Source: JBDHWG01 sp039810085 (GTDB lineage: Bacteria > Chloroflexota > Anaerolineae > Epilineales > JAHCIE01). From it: a DNA stretch of 64,000 nucleotides. Shown in pieces: positions 24,164-31,701 of this stretch (position 1 is the first letter of the stretch; the number at the start of each line of letters is the position of its first letter). The notes below the pieces were generated by a model that made no database searches, was not told where the DNA came from, and was given only the letters and a program-made list of their open reading frames with translations. Location: assembly GCA_039810085.1 (NCBI GenBank), contig JBDHWG010000006.1, positions 124,001 to 188,000 on the forward strand, written 5' to 3'. The translations under genes and the position numbers were made by a program.

Positions 24164-24780
24164 CCATGAGCGTGCAGAATGCGACAGACATCCGTTCGGC
24201 CCATGTGGAGCGGACCACGGTCGAGACAAGCGTCAACGTGACAGTGGTCCTGGACGGCGACGGACACGCCGATGTCAGCACGGGCGTTGGCTTCTTCGAC
24301 CACATGCTCGTCCTGCTGGCGCACCACAGCCTGATGGACCTGACCGTCCGCGCCCAGGGCGACACGCACGTCGACGACCACCACACCGTCGAGGATGTCG
24401 GCATCGCCCTCGGCCAGGCCATCCTACAGGCCCTTGGGGGGCGCACCGGTATCCGACGCTACGGCCACGCTCTCACGCCGATGGATGAGGCGCTGGCGAT
24501 GGTTGCGATTGACCTGTCAGGCCGCCCGTTCCTGGCGTTCGACGCGGCGTTCCCATCGGCCAAGATCGGGACGTTCGACACCGAGCTAGTGCGCGAGTTC
24601 TTCAACGCCCTGGCGGTCAACAGCCGCATGACGCTCCACGTTCGCGCGCTGGCGGGGCTGAACAGCCACCACATCGCCGAAGCCATCTTCAAGGGGTTCG
24701 GCCACGCCGTGCGGGAGGCAGTCGCAGCGGACCCGCGCCGTAGCGGTATCCCCAGCACAAAAGGCTCGCTGGAGGGCTAA
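24160..24780 (+). CDS. hisB: Imidazoleglycerol-phosphate dehydratase
   Basis: This manganese enzyme converts imidazoleglycerol phosphate to imidazole-acetol phosphate. The monofunctional form (206 residues, no phosphatase domain) shows STGVGFFDHML, the metal motif DDHHTVEDVGIALGQA, and the second half-site LNSHHIAEAIFKGF. GFFDHM and HHTVED are diagnostic. A separate histidinol-phosphate phosphatase must be encoded elsewhere. The gene overlaps the CpXC gene stop and is followed one base later by hisH. Confidence 0.96.
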   Translation: MTMSVQNATDIRSAHVERTTVETSVNVTVVLDGDGHADVSTGVGFFDHMLVLLAHHSLMDLTVRAQGDTHVDDHHTVEDVGIALGQAILQALGGRTGIRRYGHALTPMDEALAMVAIDLSGRPFLAFDAAFPSAKIGTFDTELVREFFNALAVNSRMTLHVRALAGLNSHHIAEAIFKGFGHAVREAVAADPRRSGIPSTKGSLEG

Positions 24781-24781
24781 C

Positions 24782-25411
24782 ATGCTTGCCATTGTCGACT
24801 ATGGAGGCTCCAATCTCCGGTCCGTGCAGAAAGCGTTCGAGCACGAGACGCAGGACGTCATCGTCACGGGCGATCCGCGCTTGATTGCCCAGGCCGACGC
24901 CATCGTGTTTCCCGGCCAGGGCGCATTCGGCGACGCCATGCGTAACCTGCACGAGCATGGCCTGGTCGAGCCGCTGCGCGACGCCGTGGACAGCGGCAAG
25001 CCGTTCTTCGGCATCTGCCTCGGCCTCCAGATGCTCTTCGAGGAGAGCGACGAGATGGGCCGCCACAAAGGGCTAGGCGTGCTGCCGGGCCGCGTCGAGC
25101 GCTTGCAGACGAGGGAGAAGATTCCCCACATTGGGTGGAACCAGATTCACCCGGCGCGGGAGCATCCGCTGCTCGCCGGTATCGCGCCTGGCGCGTATGC
25201 CTACTTCGACCACTCGTACGCCGTCTGTCCCGCGGACCCGAGCCTGACCCTGGCGACGACGGACTACGGCGGCGACATCGTCTGCGCCGTGGCGCGGGAC
25301 AACATCATGGCGGTGCAGTTCCATCCTGAGAAAAGCCAGGCCGTTGGGCTGCGGATTGTCCGCAACTTCGTGGCCCTCGTCCACGCGTCGCGCGAGGCTG
25401 CTCATGCCTGA
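24782..25411 (+). CDS. hisH: Imidazole glycerol phosphate synthase subunit HisH (glutaminase)
   Basis: HisH supplies ammonia from glutamine to HisF. This class I glutamine amidotransferase (209 residues) has the nucleophile Cys in GICLGLQMLFEES, the oxyanion region and the catalytic His/Glu in VQFHPEKSQ. IVDYGGSNLRS at the start is typical. The GGAGGG ribosome site lies inside the end of hisB. It overlaps the Nudix gene by 8 bp. Its partner hisF comes after hisA. Confidence 0.95.
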   Translation: MLAIVDYGGSNLRSVQKAFEHETQDVIVTGDPRLIAQADAIVFPGQGAFGDAMRNLHEHGLVEPLRDAVDSGKPFFGICLGLQMLFEESDEMGRHKGLGVLPGRVERLQTREKIPHIGWNQIHPAREHPLLAGIAPGAYAYFDHSYAVCPADPSLTLATTDYGGDIVCAVARDNIMAVQFHPEKSQAVGLRIVRNFVALVHASREAAHA

Positions 25412-25976
25412 GTCGTCCGAGCGCGGGAACGGCAAGGGCTGGGACACGCTCTCAAGGCGTCTCGTCTACGACAGCGCGCCCTGGCTCACCCTCTGGGAAG
25501 AGCACGTGCGCTTACCCAATGGCGCGGAGATTCCCAACTTCCTCGTCTGGAAGGACCGCGACGTCGCTATGGTGTTTGGGGTGACAGCGGACGGCAAGGT
25601 TCCCCTTGTGAGCCAGTACCGTCACGGCATCGGCCAAACCAGCCTCGACCTACCCGCAGGCTACCTGGACGAGGGCGAGGACCCGTTGACTGCGGCGCAG
25701 CGCGAGCTTGAGGAAGAGACGGGCTACATCGGCGGGACGTGGCGCTACCTGGGCGCGCTGTGGCGCAACAGCACGCGCGGCAACCAGCGCCTGTTCGTCT
25801 ATCTCGCCCAGGACGTTCATCCGGGCGCGACGCCGCACCTGGACGAGACCGAGGACATCGACGTACACGTCGTGAGCCTGGATGAGTTGGAACGGCTGGC
25901 AACTTCGGCGCAACTGGGCGGCATCAGCTCGACCGCCGTCGCGCTGTGGGGCCTGCGCATGCTGGGCAAGCCATGA
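25404..25976 (+). CDS. Nudix hydrolase, ADP-ribose pyrophosphatase-like
   Basis: The Nudix box is complete: GYLDEGEDPLTAAQRELEEETGY fits G-x5-E-x7-REVXEEXGX, with Ala-Gln in the variable part. The surroundings (VPLVSQYRHGIGQTSLDLPAG) resemble ADP-ribose pyrophosphatases, which split ADP-ribose to AMP and ribose 5-phosphate. I start at ATG 25404, overlapping the hisH stop; a longer frame to 25344 is unlikely. The gene overlaps hisA by four bases. Within the histidine operon it might feed ribose phosphate towards PRPP, or clean up nucleotide by-products; both are inference. The protein is 190 residues. Confidence 0.88.
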   Translation: MPESSERGNGKGWDTLSRRLVYDSAPWLTLWEEHVRLPNGAEIPNFLVWKDRDVAMVFGVTADGKVPLVSQYRHGIGQTSLDLPAGYLDEGEDPLTAAQRELEEETGYIGGTWRYLGALWRNSTRGNQRLFVYLAQDVHPGATPHLDETEDIDVHVVSLDELERLATSAQLGGISSTAVALWGLRMLGKP

Positions 25977-26710
25977 TTATCTACCCGGCCATCGATCTCC
26001 GCCAGGGGAAAGCCGTTCGCTTGCGCCAGGGCGACCCAAACCAGGCGACTGTGTACGACGCCAATCCCGTCAAGGCCGCCGAGCGCTGGGTCGAGCAGGG
26101 CGCCGAGTGGCTGCACGTCGTCAACCTGGACGGCGCGTTTGGTGTCGCCTCGCCCAATTTCAAGGTGCTACAACGCATCGCCGACGCGGTGGACGTGCCG
26201 ATCCAGTTCGGCGGCGGGCTGCGGAGCCTGGAAGCCGTCGAGGATGCGTTCGACACGGGCATCGCCCGCGCCGTCCTGGGAACGGCGGCCATCAACGATC
26301 CGGACCTCCTGAAGCTCGTCCTGGCGAAGTACGGGCCGGAGAGCGTGGCGGTTGGGCTGGACGCCCGCGACGGCAAGGTCGCCACCCACGGTTGGCAGAA
26401 GGTCAGCGACGTATCGGCGCTGGACCTGGCGCGGCGCGTGGCAAAATTGGGCGCGATCCTGGCTGTCTACACCGACATCTCGCGGGATGGGATGCTCCAG
26501 GGCGTCGACGCGGAGGGGACGGCGGCTCTGGCTGAGGGCAGCGGGCTGAGCGTCATCGCGTCGGGCGGCGTCGCGAGCCTGGACGATATTCGCCGCTTGC
26601 TGGCCCTGGCCGGCCGGGGCATCGAGGGCGTCATCATCGGCCAGGCGCTCTACACCGGCGCGATTGCTCTGCCCGACGCCCTCGCCCTCACCTCAGGAGA
26701 GGAGGCATAG
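25973..26710 (+). CDS. hisA: ProFAR isomerase HisA
   Basis: This enzyme catalyses the Amadori rearrangement of ProFAR to PRFAR. The 245-residue beta/alpha barrel starts IIYPAIDLRQGKAVRLRQGD with the general-base Asp, and has GAEWLHVVNLDGAFG, VPIQFGGGLRS, YTDISRDGM with the second catalytic Asp, and the phosphate-binding VIASGGVASLDD. ATG 25973 overlaps the Nudix stop as ATGA. It is followed directly by hisF. Confidence 0.95.
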   Translation: MIIYPAIDLRQGKAVRLRQGDPNQATVYDANPVKAAERWVEQGAEWLHVVNLDGAFGVASPNFKVLQRIADAVDVPIQFGGGLRSLEAVEDAFDTGIARAVLGTAAINDPDLLKLVLAKYGPESVAVGLDARDGKVATHGWQKVSDVSALDLARRVAKLGAILAVYTDISRDGMLQGVDAEGTAALAEGSGLSVIASGGVASLDDIRRLLALAGRGIEGVIIGQALYTGAIALPDALALTSGEEA

Positions 26711-27490
26711 TTGCTTGCCAAGCGCATCATTCCATGCCTAGACGTGTACCAGGGGCGCGTCGTCAAGGGCATCAACTTTATCAATCTCAGGGACGCGGGC
26801 GACCCCGTCGAGCAGGCCGCCGTCTACGACGCCGAGGGCGCGGACGAGCTGGTTTTCCTCGACATCACCGCCTCCCACGAGAGCCGCGACATCATCCTGG
26901 ACGTTGTGCGCGGCGTCGCCGAGAGCGTGTTCATCCCGTTCACGGTCGGCGGGGGTGTGCGCACCGTGGAGGACATGCGCGGCTTGCTCCAGGCGGGCGC
27001 GGACAAGGTCGCCGTCAACACTGCCGCTGTTGAGACCCCGGATGTCATCAACAGGGGCGCGGAGCGGTTCGGCGCGCAAGCCATCGTCGTCGCCATTGAT
27101 GCGCGGCGTCGCGCGGACGGCAGCGGCTGGGAAGTCGTGACCCACGGCGGGCGCAAGCCGCGTGGGCTGGATGCTGTGGCCTGGGCCGTCGAGATGGCCG
27201 AGCGGGGGGCGGGCGAGATTCTGCTGACCAGTATGGATTGCGACGGCACGCAGGATGGCTACGACATGGCGCTGACGCGGGCCGTCGCCGACGCCATCTC
27301 TATCTCAGTTATCGCGTCCGGCGGGGCAGGCGCGCTGCCGCACTTCGCCGATATTCTCACCGCCGGCCACGCCGACGCCGCCCTGGCCGCGTCCCTGTTC
27401 CACTACCGTCAGCTAAGCATCGGCGACGTGAAGACCTATCTAGCCGAGCGCGGCGTCGGCGTGCGCCGCGATTTGGTGACGCTGGCATGA
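26711..27490 (+). CDS. hisF: Imidazole glycerol phosphate synthase subunit HisF (cyclase)
   Basis: HisF cyclises PRFAR with ammonia from HisH, releasing imidazoleglycerol phosphate and AICAR. The 259-residue barrel has RIIPCLDVYQGRVVKGINF with the catalytic Asp, FLDITASHESRD, TVGGGVRTVEDM, LLTSMDCDGTQDGYD with the second Asp, and VIASGGAGALPHF. The start is TTG, set exactly after the hisA stop with AGGAGAGGAGG just upstream. The AICAR product feeds purH at the end of the operon. Confidence 0.95.
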   Translation: MLAKRIIPCLDVYQGRVVKGINFINLRDAGDPVEQAAVYDAEGADELVFLDITASHESRDIILDVVRGVAESVFIPFTVGGGVRTVEDMRGLLQAGADKVAVNTAAVETPDVINRGAERFGAQAIVVAIDARRRADGSGWEVVTHGGRKPRGLDAVAWAVEMAERGAGEILLTSMDCDGTQDGYDMALTRAVADAISISVIASGGAGALPHFADILTAGHADAALAASLFHYRQLSIGDVKTYLAERGVGVRRDLVTLA

Positions 27491-27559
27491 TCAAACGTCG
27501 TCATGAGGCCGGAGCCGAATTGTTGTCACACATCCACAGGAGGCTTGTCGCTCGCCGAC

Positions 27560-27656
27560 GCCACCTCAAGTCGGTGGCTGAGGAAACGAAGCCTGCTTCA
27601 GCAGGCTCGGCAGCCCACTTCGGTGGGCTTCGCCCTGTCAGCCTAGCGCTGAAGCG
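27560..27656. repeat. Hairpin cluster between hisF and hisI
   Basis: Three short perfect hairpins occur in a row: GCCACC/GGTGGC (27560-27578), GCCTGC-TTCA-GCAGGC (27591-27606) and GCCCAC-TTCG-GTGGGC (27613-27628). A fourth, imperfect one (CTAGCGC/GCGCCAG) lies near 27641-27659. TTCG and TTCA loops and the CGAAGCC spacers give it the look of a mobile palindromic element. It fills most of the 225-bp gap, the only sizeable gap in the operon, and could modulate read-through or RNA stability. Confidence 0.65.
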
Positions 27657-27715
27657 CCAGGCGTGGCCGGACGAAAAGCGCAAGTGCAGCCCTAGACTTG
27701 GACGGGTCGCTGAGC

Positions 27716-28636
27716 ATGCCTAGCGACTCGCTTGCCGCACGGGTCACGGCGTACCTCCAGGCGCACAGCCGCGTAGACCTGGTATCCGGCACTCACGCAT
27801 CCGCTACACACGCCGAGCACATAGCGCAGGGGGTGGGCATGTCCACGGAGCAGGCGCAAGATGCAGTGTGGCTGACGGCCCTGGGCCATACTATTCCCGA
27901 ATCCGAGCGCGTTGCTCTTGCCGAAGAAGAGGACATCGTCCTGACACCGGCGGACCGCGAATCCTCCGAGGTCGTCGCCGCGCGCCTCTCGGCGCATGTG
28001 GCGCAGCGCGACTTTGGTGTCAATGAGCCGGTGGTCCTGGACGCGGTTCGCTATGCGCCGACGCTGCGCTACGGCGCGACGGATCTAGAGAAAGTTGTCT
28101 TCGTCGCGTTGGGTGGAGCAAACACAGCCGCGTTGCCACTGGACGAAGCCGTCTTTTATGCCCTTGACCAAATATTGGAAGAGCACAGGCAGGCGAGGAC
28201 ACGCCCTCACCCGGATATCGCTGCCGCGTGGATGGACATCGCCCAGCATCTCGGACACCTGCCCGCCGCGTGGCTCGCGCTGGAAGACAGCGTGAAGTGG
28301 GACAACCAGGGCCTATTGGTAGCGGTGGTCCAGGATGCCGACAGCCGCGCCGTCCTGACCGTCGCCTACATGAACCGCGAGGCGCTTCGCCTGTGCCTGG
28401 CAACCGGCGAGACACACTTCTGGAGCCGGAGCCGCCGCGAGATCTGGCACAAGGGGCGCACCAGCGGGCACACGCAACGTATCGTGGCGATGCGCCTTGA
28501 CTGTGACCGCGACGCCATCTTGGTAGAGGTACACCCGCACGGTCCCGCCTGCCATACAGGCGCGACCTCGTGCTTTTTCACGCCGGTTCCATCGGACGAG
28601 AGTTCATCACCCGAAAAGTTAAGCACCGGAGCCTAA
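27716..28636 (+). CDS. hisI: Fusion of a degenerate YqeK-like (HD) domain with phosphoribosyl-AMP cyclohydrolase HisI
   Basis: The C-terminal 110 residues (from about 196) are HisI, which opens the purine ring of PR-AMP: NQGLLVAVVQDADSR, YMNREAL, HFWSRSRREIWHKG, DCDRD and the zinc/Mg ligands in ACHTGATSCFF. The first 185 residues align by pattern with YqeK, an HD-fold Ap4A hydrolase: FGVNEPVVLDAVRYAPTLRYG followed by LEKVVFVA matches YqeK's DAIRYHT...LEKVIYVADYIEP. The HD metal ligands appear lost (HD is HT in LGHTIPE; the RYHT His is Ala). TTG 27698 is an alternative start. The gene abuts hisE. The domain pairing is unusual to my knowledge. Confidence 0.85.
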   Translation: MPSDSLAARVTAYLQAHSRVDLVSGTHASATHAEHIAQGVGMSTEQAQDAVWLTALGHTIPESERVALAEEEDIVLTPADRESSEVVAARLSAHVAQRDFGVNEPVVLDAVRYAPTLRYGATDLEKVVFVALGGANTAALPLDEAVFYALDQILEEHRQARTRPHPDIAAAWMDIAQHLGHLPAAWLALEDSVKWDNQGLLVAVVQDADSRAVLTVAYMNREALRLCLATGETHFWSRSRREIWHKGRTSGHTQRIVAMRLDCDRDAILVEVHPHGPACHTGATSCFFTPVPSDESSSPEKLSTGA

Positions 28637-28921
28637 ATGACCAGCCAGATTCTTGATGAGCTATACGCCGTCATCGAGCAGCGCCGCCAAAACCCGACGC
28701 CCGACTCGTACACGGCGCGCCTGTTTGCCGCCGGACAGAATGAAATTGTGAAAAAAGTCGGCGAAGAAGCCGTCGAGGTTGTCCTCGCCGCCAAAGACGG
28801 CGACCACAACCATACCGTGTACGAGATTGGCGACCTGTTTTACCACCTGCTGGTGCTGATGGTCGACAGCGGCATTCGCCTGGACGAGGTGTGGGACGAG
28901 CTAGCGCGCCGCCGACGCTAA
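28637..28921 (+). CDS. hisE: Phosphoribosyl-ATP pyrophosphatase
   Basis: This enzyme removes pyrophosphate from PR-ATP, the second step of histidine synthesis. The 94-residue all-helical MazG-like protein has the diagnostic EIVKKVGEEAVEVVLAAKDGD and YEIGDLFYHLLVLM stretches with the Mg-binding Glu/Asp. Its ATG follows the hisI stop with no gap, with GGAG inside hisI. In many bacteria HisI and HisE are fused; here they are separate while HisI is fused to something else. Confidence 0.95.
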   Translation: MTSQILDELYAVIEQRRQNPTPDSYTARLFAAGQNEIVKKVGEEAVEVVLAAKDGDHNHTVYEIGDLFYHLLVLMVDSGIRLDEVWDELARRRR

Positions 28922-28960
28922 TTCGCTTTCGGCCAACAAAATCGAACGCGGGAGGAAATC

Positions 28961-30559
28961 ATGATTCGACGAGCATTGCTAAGCGTCTCCGACAAAACGG
29001 GTCTGATCGACCTGGCCCGCGGCCTCAATGACCTGGGCGTCGCGCTCATTGCCTCCGGCGGTACGGCTGCCGCGATTCGCCAAGCCGGCCTGCCTGTAAC
29101 CGATGTCGCCGAAGTCACCGGCTTTCCCGAGGTCCTGGGCGGGCGGGTGAAGACCCTGCACCCGGCGGTCCACGCTGGCCTGCTGGCGCCGCGTACCGAC
29201 GAGGGCTTCGCCGAGCTGGCGGGCCTGGGCATCGAGGCGATTGACCTGGTCGCCGTCAACCTGTACCCGTTCGCCGAGACCGTGCGCGGTGGCGCGACGC
29301 TGGACGAGGCCATCGAGCAGATTGACATTGGCGGCGTCACGCTGATACGGGCGGCGGCCAAGAACAACGCCAGCGTCACTGTCCTGTGCGACCCCGCCGA
29401 GTACGGCGACGCGCTGGCCGAGATCAAGGCCAACGGCGACACGACGTCGGAAACGCGGCTGCGCCTGGCGTTCAAAGCGTTCGAGCACACCACGCGCTAC
29501 GACGCCGCCATCACCCGCTACCTTGCCGCCCAGATGGGATCGATGGAACTGGGGCGCGCGGCGGCGACGACCTCGGAGCGTGGCCTGACGCGCCCGGTCG
29601 AGGAACAGGCGGACGGGAGCATGGCGCCGATGGCGCTGCCGATGGTGCTGACCAAGGTTGCCGACCTGCGCTACGGCGAGAACCCGCACCAGCGCGCCGC
29701 GTTCTACCGCTACGCGCCGAGCGGCGAGGGCATCCCCGGCATCGCCGATGCCCGTCAGATGCACGGCCCGGGCCTGAGCTACACCAACCTGTTGGACCTG
29801 GACACAGCGTGGAGCCTGGCCTACGGCTTCTCCAACCCGACCGTCGCCATCATCAAGCACGCGACGCCGTGCGGCGTGGCGAGCGCCAAGCGCCTCGTCG
29901 ACGCGTATACGCAGGCGTTCGAGTGCGACCCCGTGTCGGCGTTCGGCGGCGTTGTCGCCCTGAACCGGCCTGTGGACGTGCAAACGGCCGAGGCGATGGC
30001 GGTCAAGACCGACGCGATTATCGCGCCGGCGTACCACCCCGACGCCCTGGCCCTGCTGACAAAGAAGAAGAGCCTGCGCGTCTTGCAGCTCTCCGCCGCG
30101 CCGGAGTCAACCTTTATGGCCCACGGCGTGCGCGGCGGCCTGCTCGTGCAAGAGAGCGACGACCTGGACATCGACTGGCTGACCGAGAAAACGCAACGTC
30201 CCCCGACCGAGGCGGAGTGGGAGGGTCTAGTCTTCGCCTGGCGTGTGTGCCGCGCGGTGAAGTCCAATGCCATCGTCCTGGCGCAAGGGACGAAGACTGT
30301 CGGCATCGGCCCCGGCCAGCCCAACCGCGTCGACTCCGTGCGCATCGCGTGCGAGCGCGCCGGCGAGCGGGCCAAGGGCGCCGTCCTGGCCTCCGACGCC
30401 TTCTTCCCGTTCCCGGACGGCGTCGAGGCCGCCTGCGCGGCGGGCGTCACGGCGTTCATCCAGCCCGGCGGCTCCATCCGCGATAAGGAAGCCATCGCGG
30501 CGGCGGAAGCGTGCGGCGCGGCGATGGTCTTTACCGGCATGCGCCACTTCCGCCACTAG
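28961..30559 (+). CDS. purH: Bifunctional AICAR transformylase / IMP cyclohydrolase
   Basis: This enzyme catalyses the last two steps of purine synthesis. The 532-residue protein has the cyclohydrolase domain first (LLSVSDKTGLIDLARGL, GGRVKTLHPAVHAGLL) and the transformylase domain after about residue 200 (LRYGENPHQRAAFY, IIKHATPCGVASA with the catalytic Lys-His, and ECDPVSAFGG). The C-terminus FIQPGGSIRDKE and MVFTGMRHFRH is typical. The ribosome site GGAGG is strong. Being 39 bp after hisE, it can use the AICAR released by HisF/HisH, which couples histidine and purine synthesis. Confidence 0.96.
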   Translation: MIRRALLSVSDKTGLIDLARGLNDLGVALIASGGTAAAIRQAGLPVTDVAEVTGFPEVLGGRVKTLHPAVHAGLLAPRTDEGFAELAGLGIEAIDLVAVNLYPFAETVRGGATLDEAIEQIDIGGVTLIRAAAKNNASVTVLCDPAEYGDALAEIKANGDTTSETRLRLAFKAFEHTTRYDAAITRYLAAQMGSMELGRAAATTSERGLTRPVEEQADGSMAPMALPMVLTKVADLRYGENPHQRAAFYRYAPSGEGIPGIADARQMHGPGLSYTNLLDLDTAWSLAYGFSNPTVAIIKHATPCGVASAKRLVDAYTQAFECDPVSAFGGVVALNRPVDVQTAEAMAVKTDAIIAPAYHPDALALLTKKKSLRVLQLSAAPESTFMAHGVRGGLLVQESDDLDIDWLTEKTQRPPTEAEWEGLVFAWRVCRAVKSNAIVLAQGTKTVGIGPGQPNRVDSVRIACERAGERAKGAVLASDAFFPFPDGVEAACAAGVTAFIQPGGSIRDKEAIAAAEACGAAMVFTGMRHFRH

Positions 30560-30576
30560 ACCGCTGGAGAAGGCAC

Positions 30577-31605
30577 ATGGACTGGACGCCGCCCGCCGAC
30601 TGGACGCGCATCACCACCATCGACGCTCACGCCGAGGGCGAGCCGCTGCGCGTCATCCTGTCGGGCCTGCCGCCTATCCCCGGCGACACCATCCTGGCGA
30701 AGCGGCGCTTCGCCCGCGAGCACATGGACGGCTTGCGGCGCACGCTCATGTTCGAGCCGCGCGGCCACGCCGACATGTACGGCTGTATCCTGACCGAGCC
30801 GGTCACGCCGGACGGCGACATGGGCGTGCTGTTCCTCCACAACGAGGGCTTCAGCACGATGTGCGGCCACGGCGTCATTGGCCTGGTGACGGTGGTCTTT
30901 GAAACAGGGCTGCGGCCAGCGGAGAGCGACGGCCCTATCCTGCGGCTGGACACGCCAGCGGGGCGCGTGACGGCGCGCGCCGAGTGGGATGCGGCCGCGC
31001 GGAGTGTGCGCAGCGTATCCTTCGAGAATGTTCCGTCCTTCGTCTACGCCTTGGATCAGTTCATCGAGGTCGAGGGCATCGGCCGCGTGCGCTACGACGT
31101 GGCCTTTGGCGGCGCCTTCTACGCCTACTGCGAGGCCGCTGACCTGGGTGTTTCCGTGACGCCCGATGACTTTCGGCGGCTCATCGACGTAGGGATGCGC
31201 GTCAAACGCGCGGTGATGGCTTCGCTCCCGTTGCAGCATCCCTTCGAGCCTGACCTGGGCTTTCTCTACGGCACGATTATCGTCGGGCCGCCAGAGGGCC
31301 AAGACGCTGACAGCCGCAACGTGTGCATCTTCGCTGATGGGGAGGTCGACCGTTCCCCTACCGGCACCGGCGTCAGCGGGCGCGTCGCCCTGGCCCACGC
31401 GCGCGGCCATCTCCCAGTCGGCCAGCCGTTCGTCATCGAGAGCCTCATCGGAACGCGCTTCACCGGCCGCGTCGCGCGTGAGACACAGTACGGCCCGTTC
31501 CCAGCCGTTGTGCCAGAGGTCACGGGCCGCGCCTGGATCACCGGCCGCCACGAGTTTCTGGTCGCGCCGGACGACCCACTTCGGGAGGGATTCATTCTTC
31601 GGTGA
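30577..31605 (+). CDS. Proline racemase family protein, probable trans-3-hydroxy-L-proline dehydratase
   Basis: The proline racemase fold is clear: TIDAHAEGEPLRVILSGLP at the start and the catalytic Cys96 in MCGHG. The second catalytic position, a Cys in proline and hydroxyproline epimerases, is Thr262 here (DRSPTGTG). That Cys/Thr pair is the mark of trans-3-hydroxy-L-proline dehydratase, which forms pyrroline-2-carboxylate. The protein is 342 residues. ATG 30577 follows GGAGA and lies 17 bp after purH, so it may be co-transcribed, although the metabolic link to histidine and purines is unclear. Confidence 0.85.
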   Translation: MDWTPPADWTRITTIDAHAEGEPLRVILSGLPPIPGDTILAKRRFAREHMDGLRRTLMFEPRGHADMYGCILTEPVTPDGDMGVLFLHNEGFSTMCGHGVIGLVTVVFETGLRPAESDGPILRLDTPAGRVTARAEWDAAARSVRSVSFENVPSFVYALDQFIEVEGIGRVRYDVAFGGAFYAYCEAADLGVSVTPDDFRRLIDVGMRVKRAVMASLPLQHPFEPDLGFLYGTIIVGPPEGQDADSRNVCIFADGEVDRSPTGTGVSGRVALAHARGHLPVGQPFVIESLIGTRFTGRVARETQYGPFPAVVPEVTGRAWITGRHEFLVAPDDPLREGFILR

Positions 31606-31701
31606 GCCAAGACTGTGCAGCGGAGTGACGGTGTGACAATGTGAGGCGAGGTGCGCCAGGATATCGGGGTGGCCCTCGGAGAACTGGACGTTCTCACTTC
31701 G

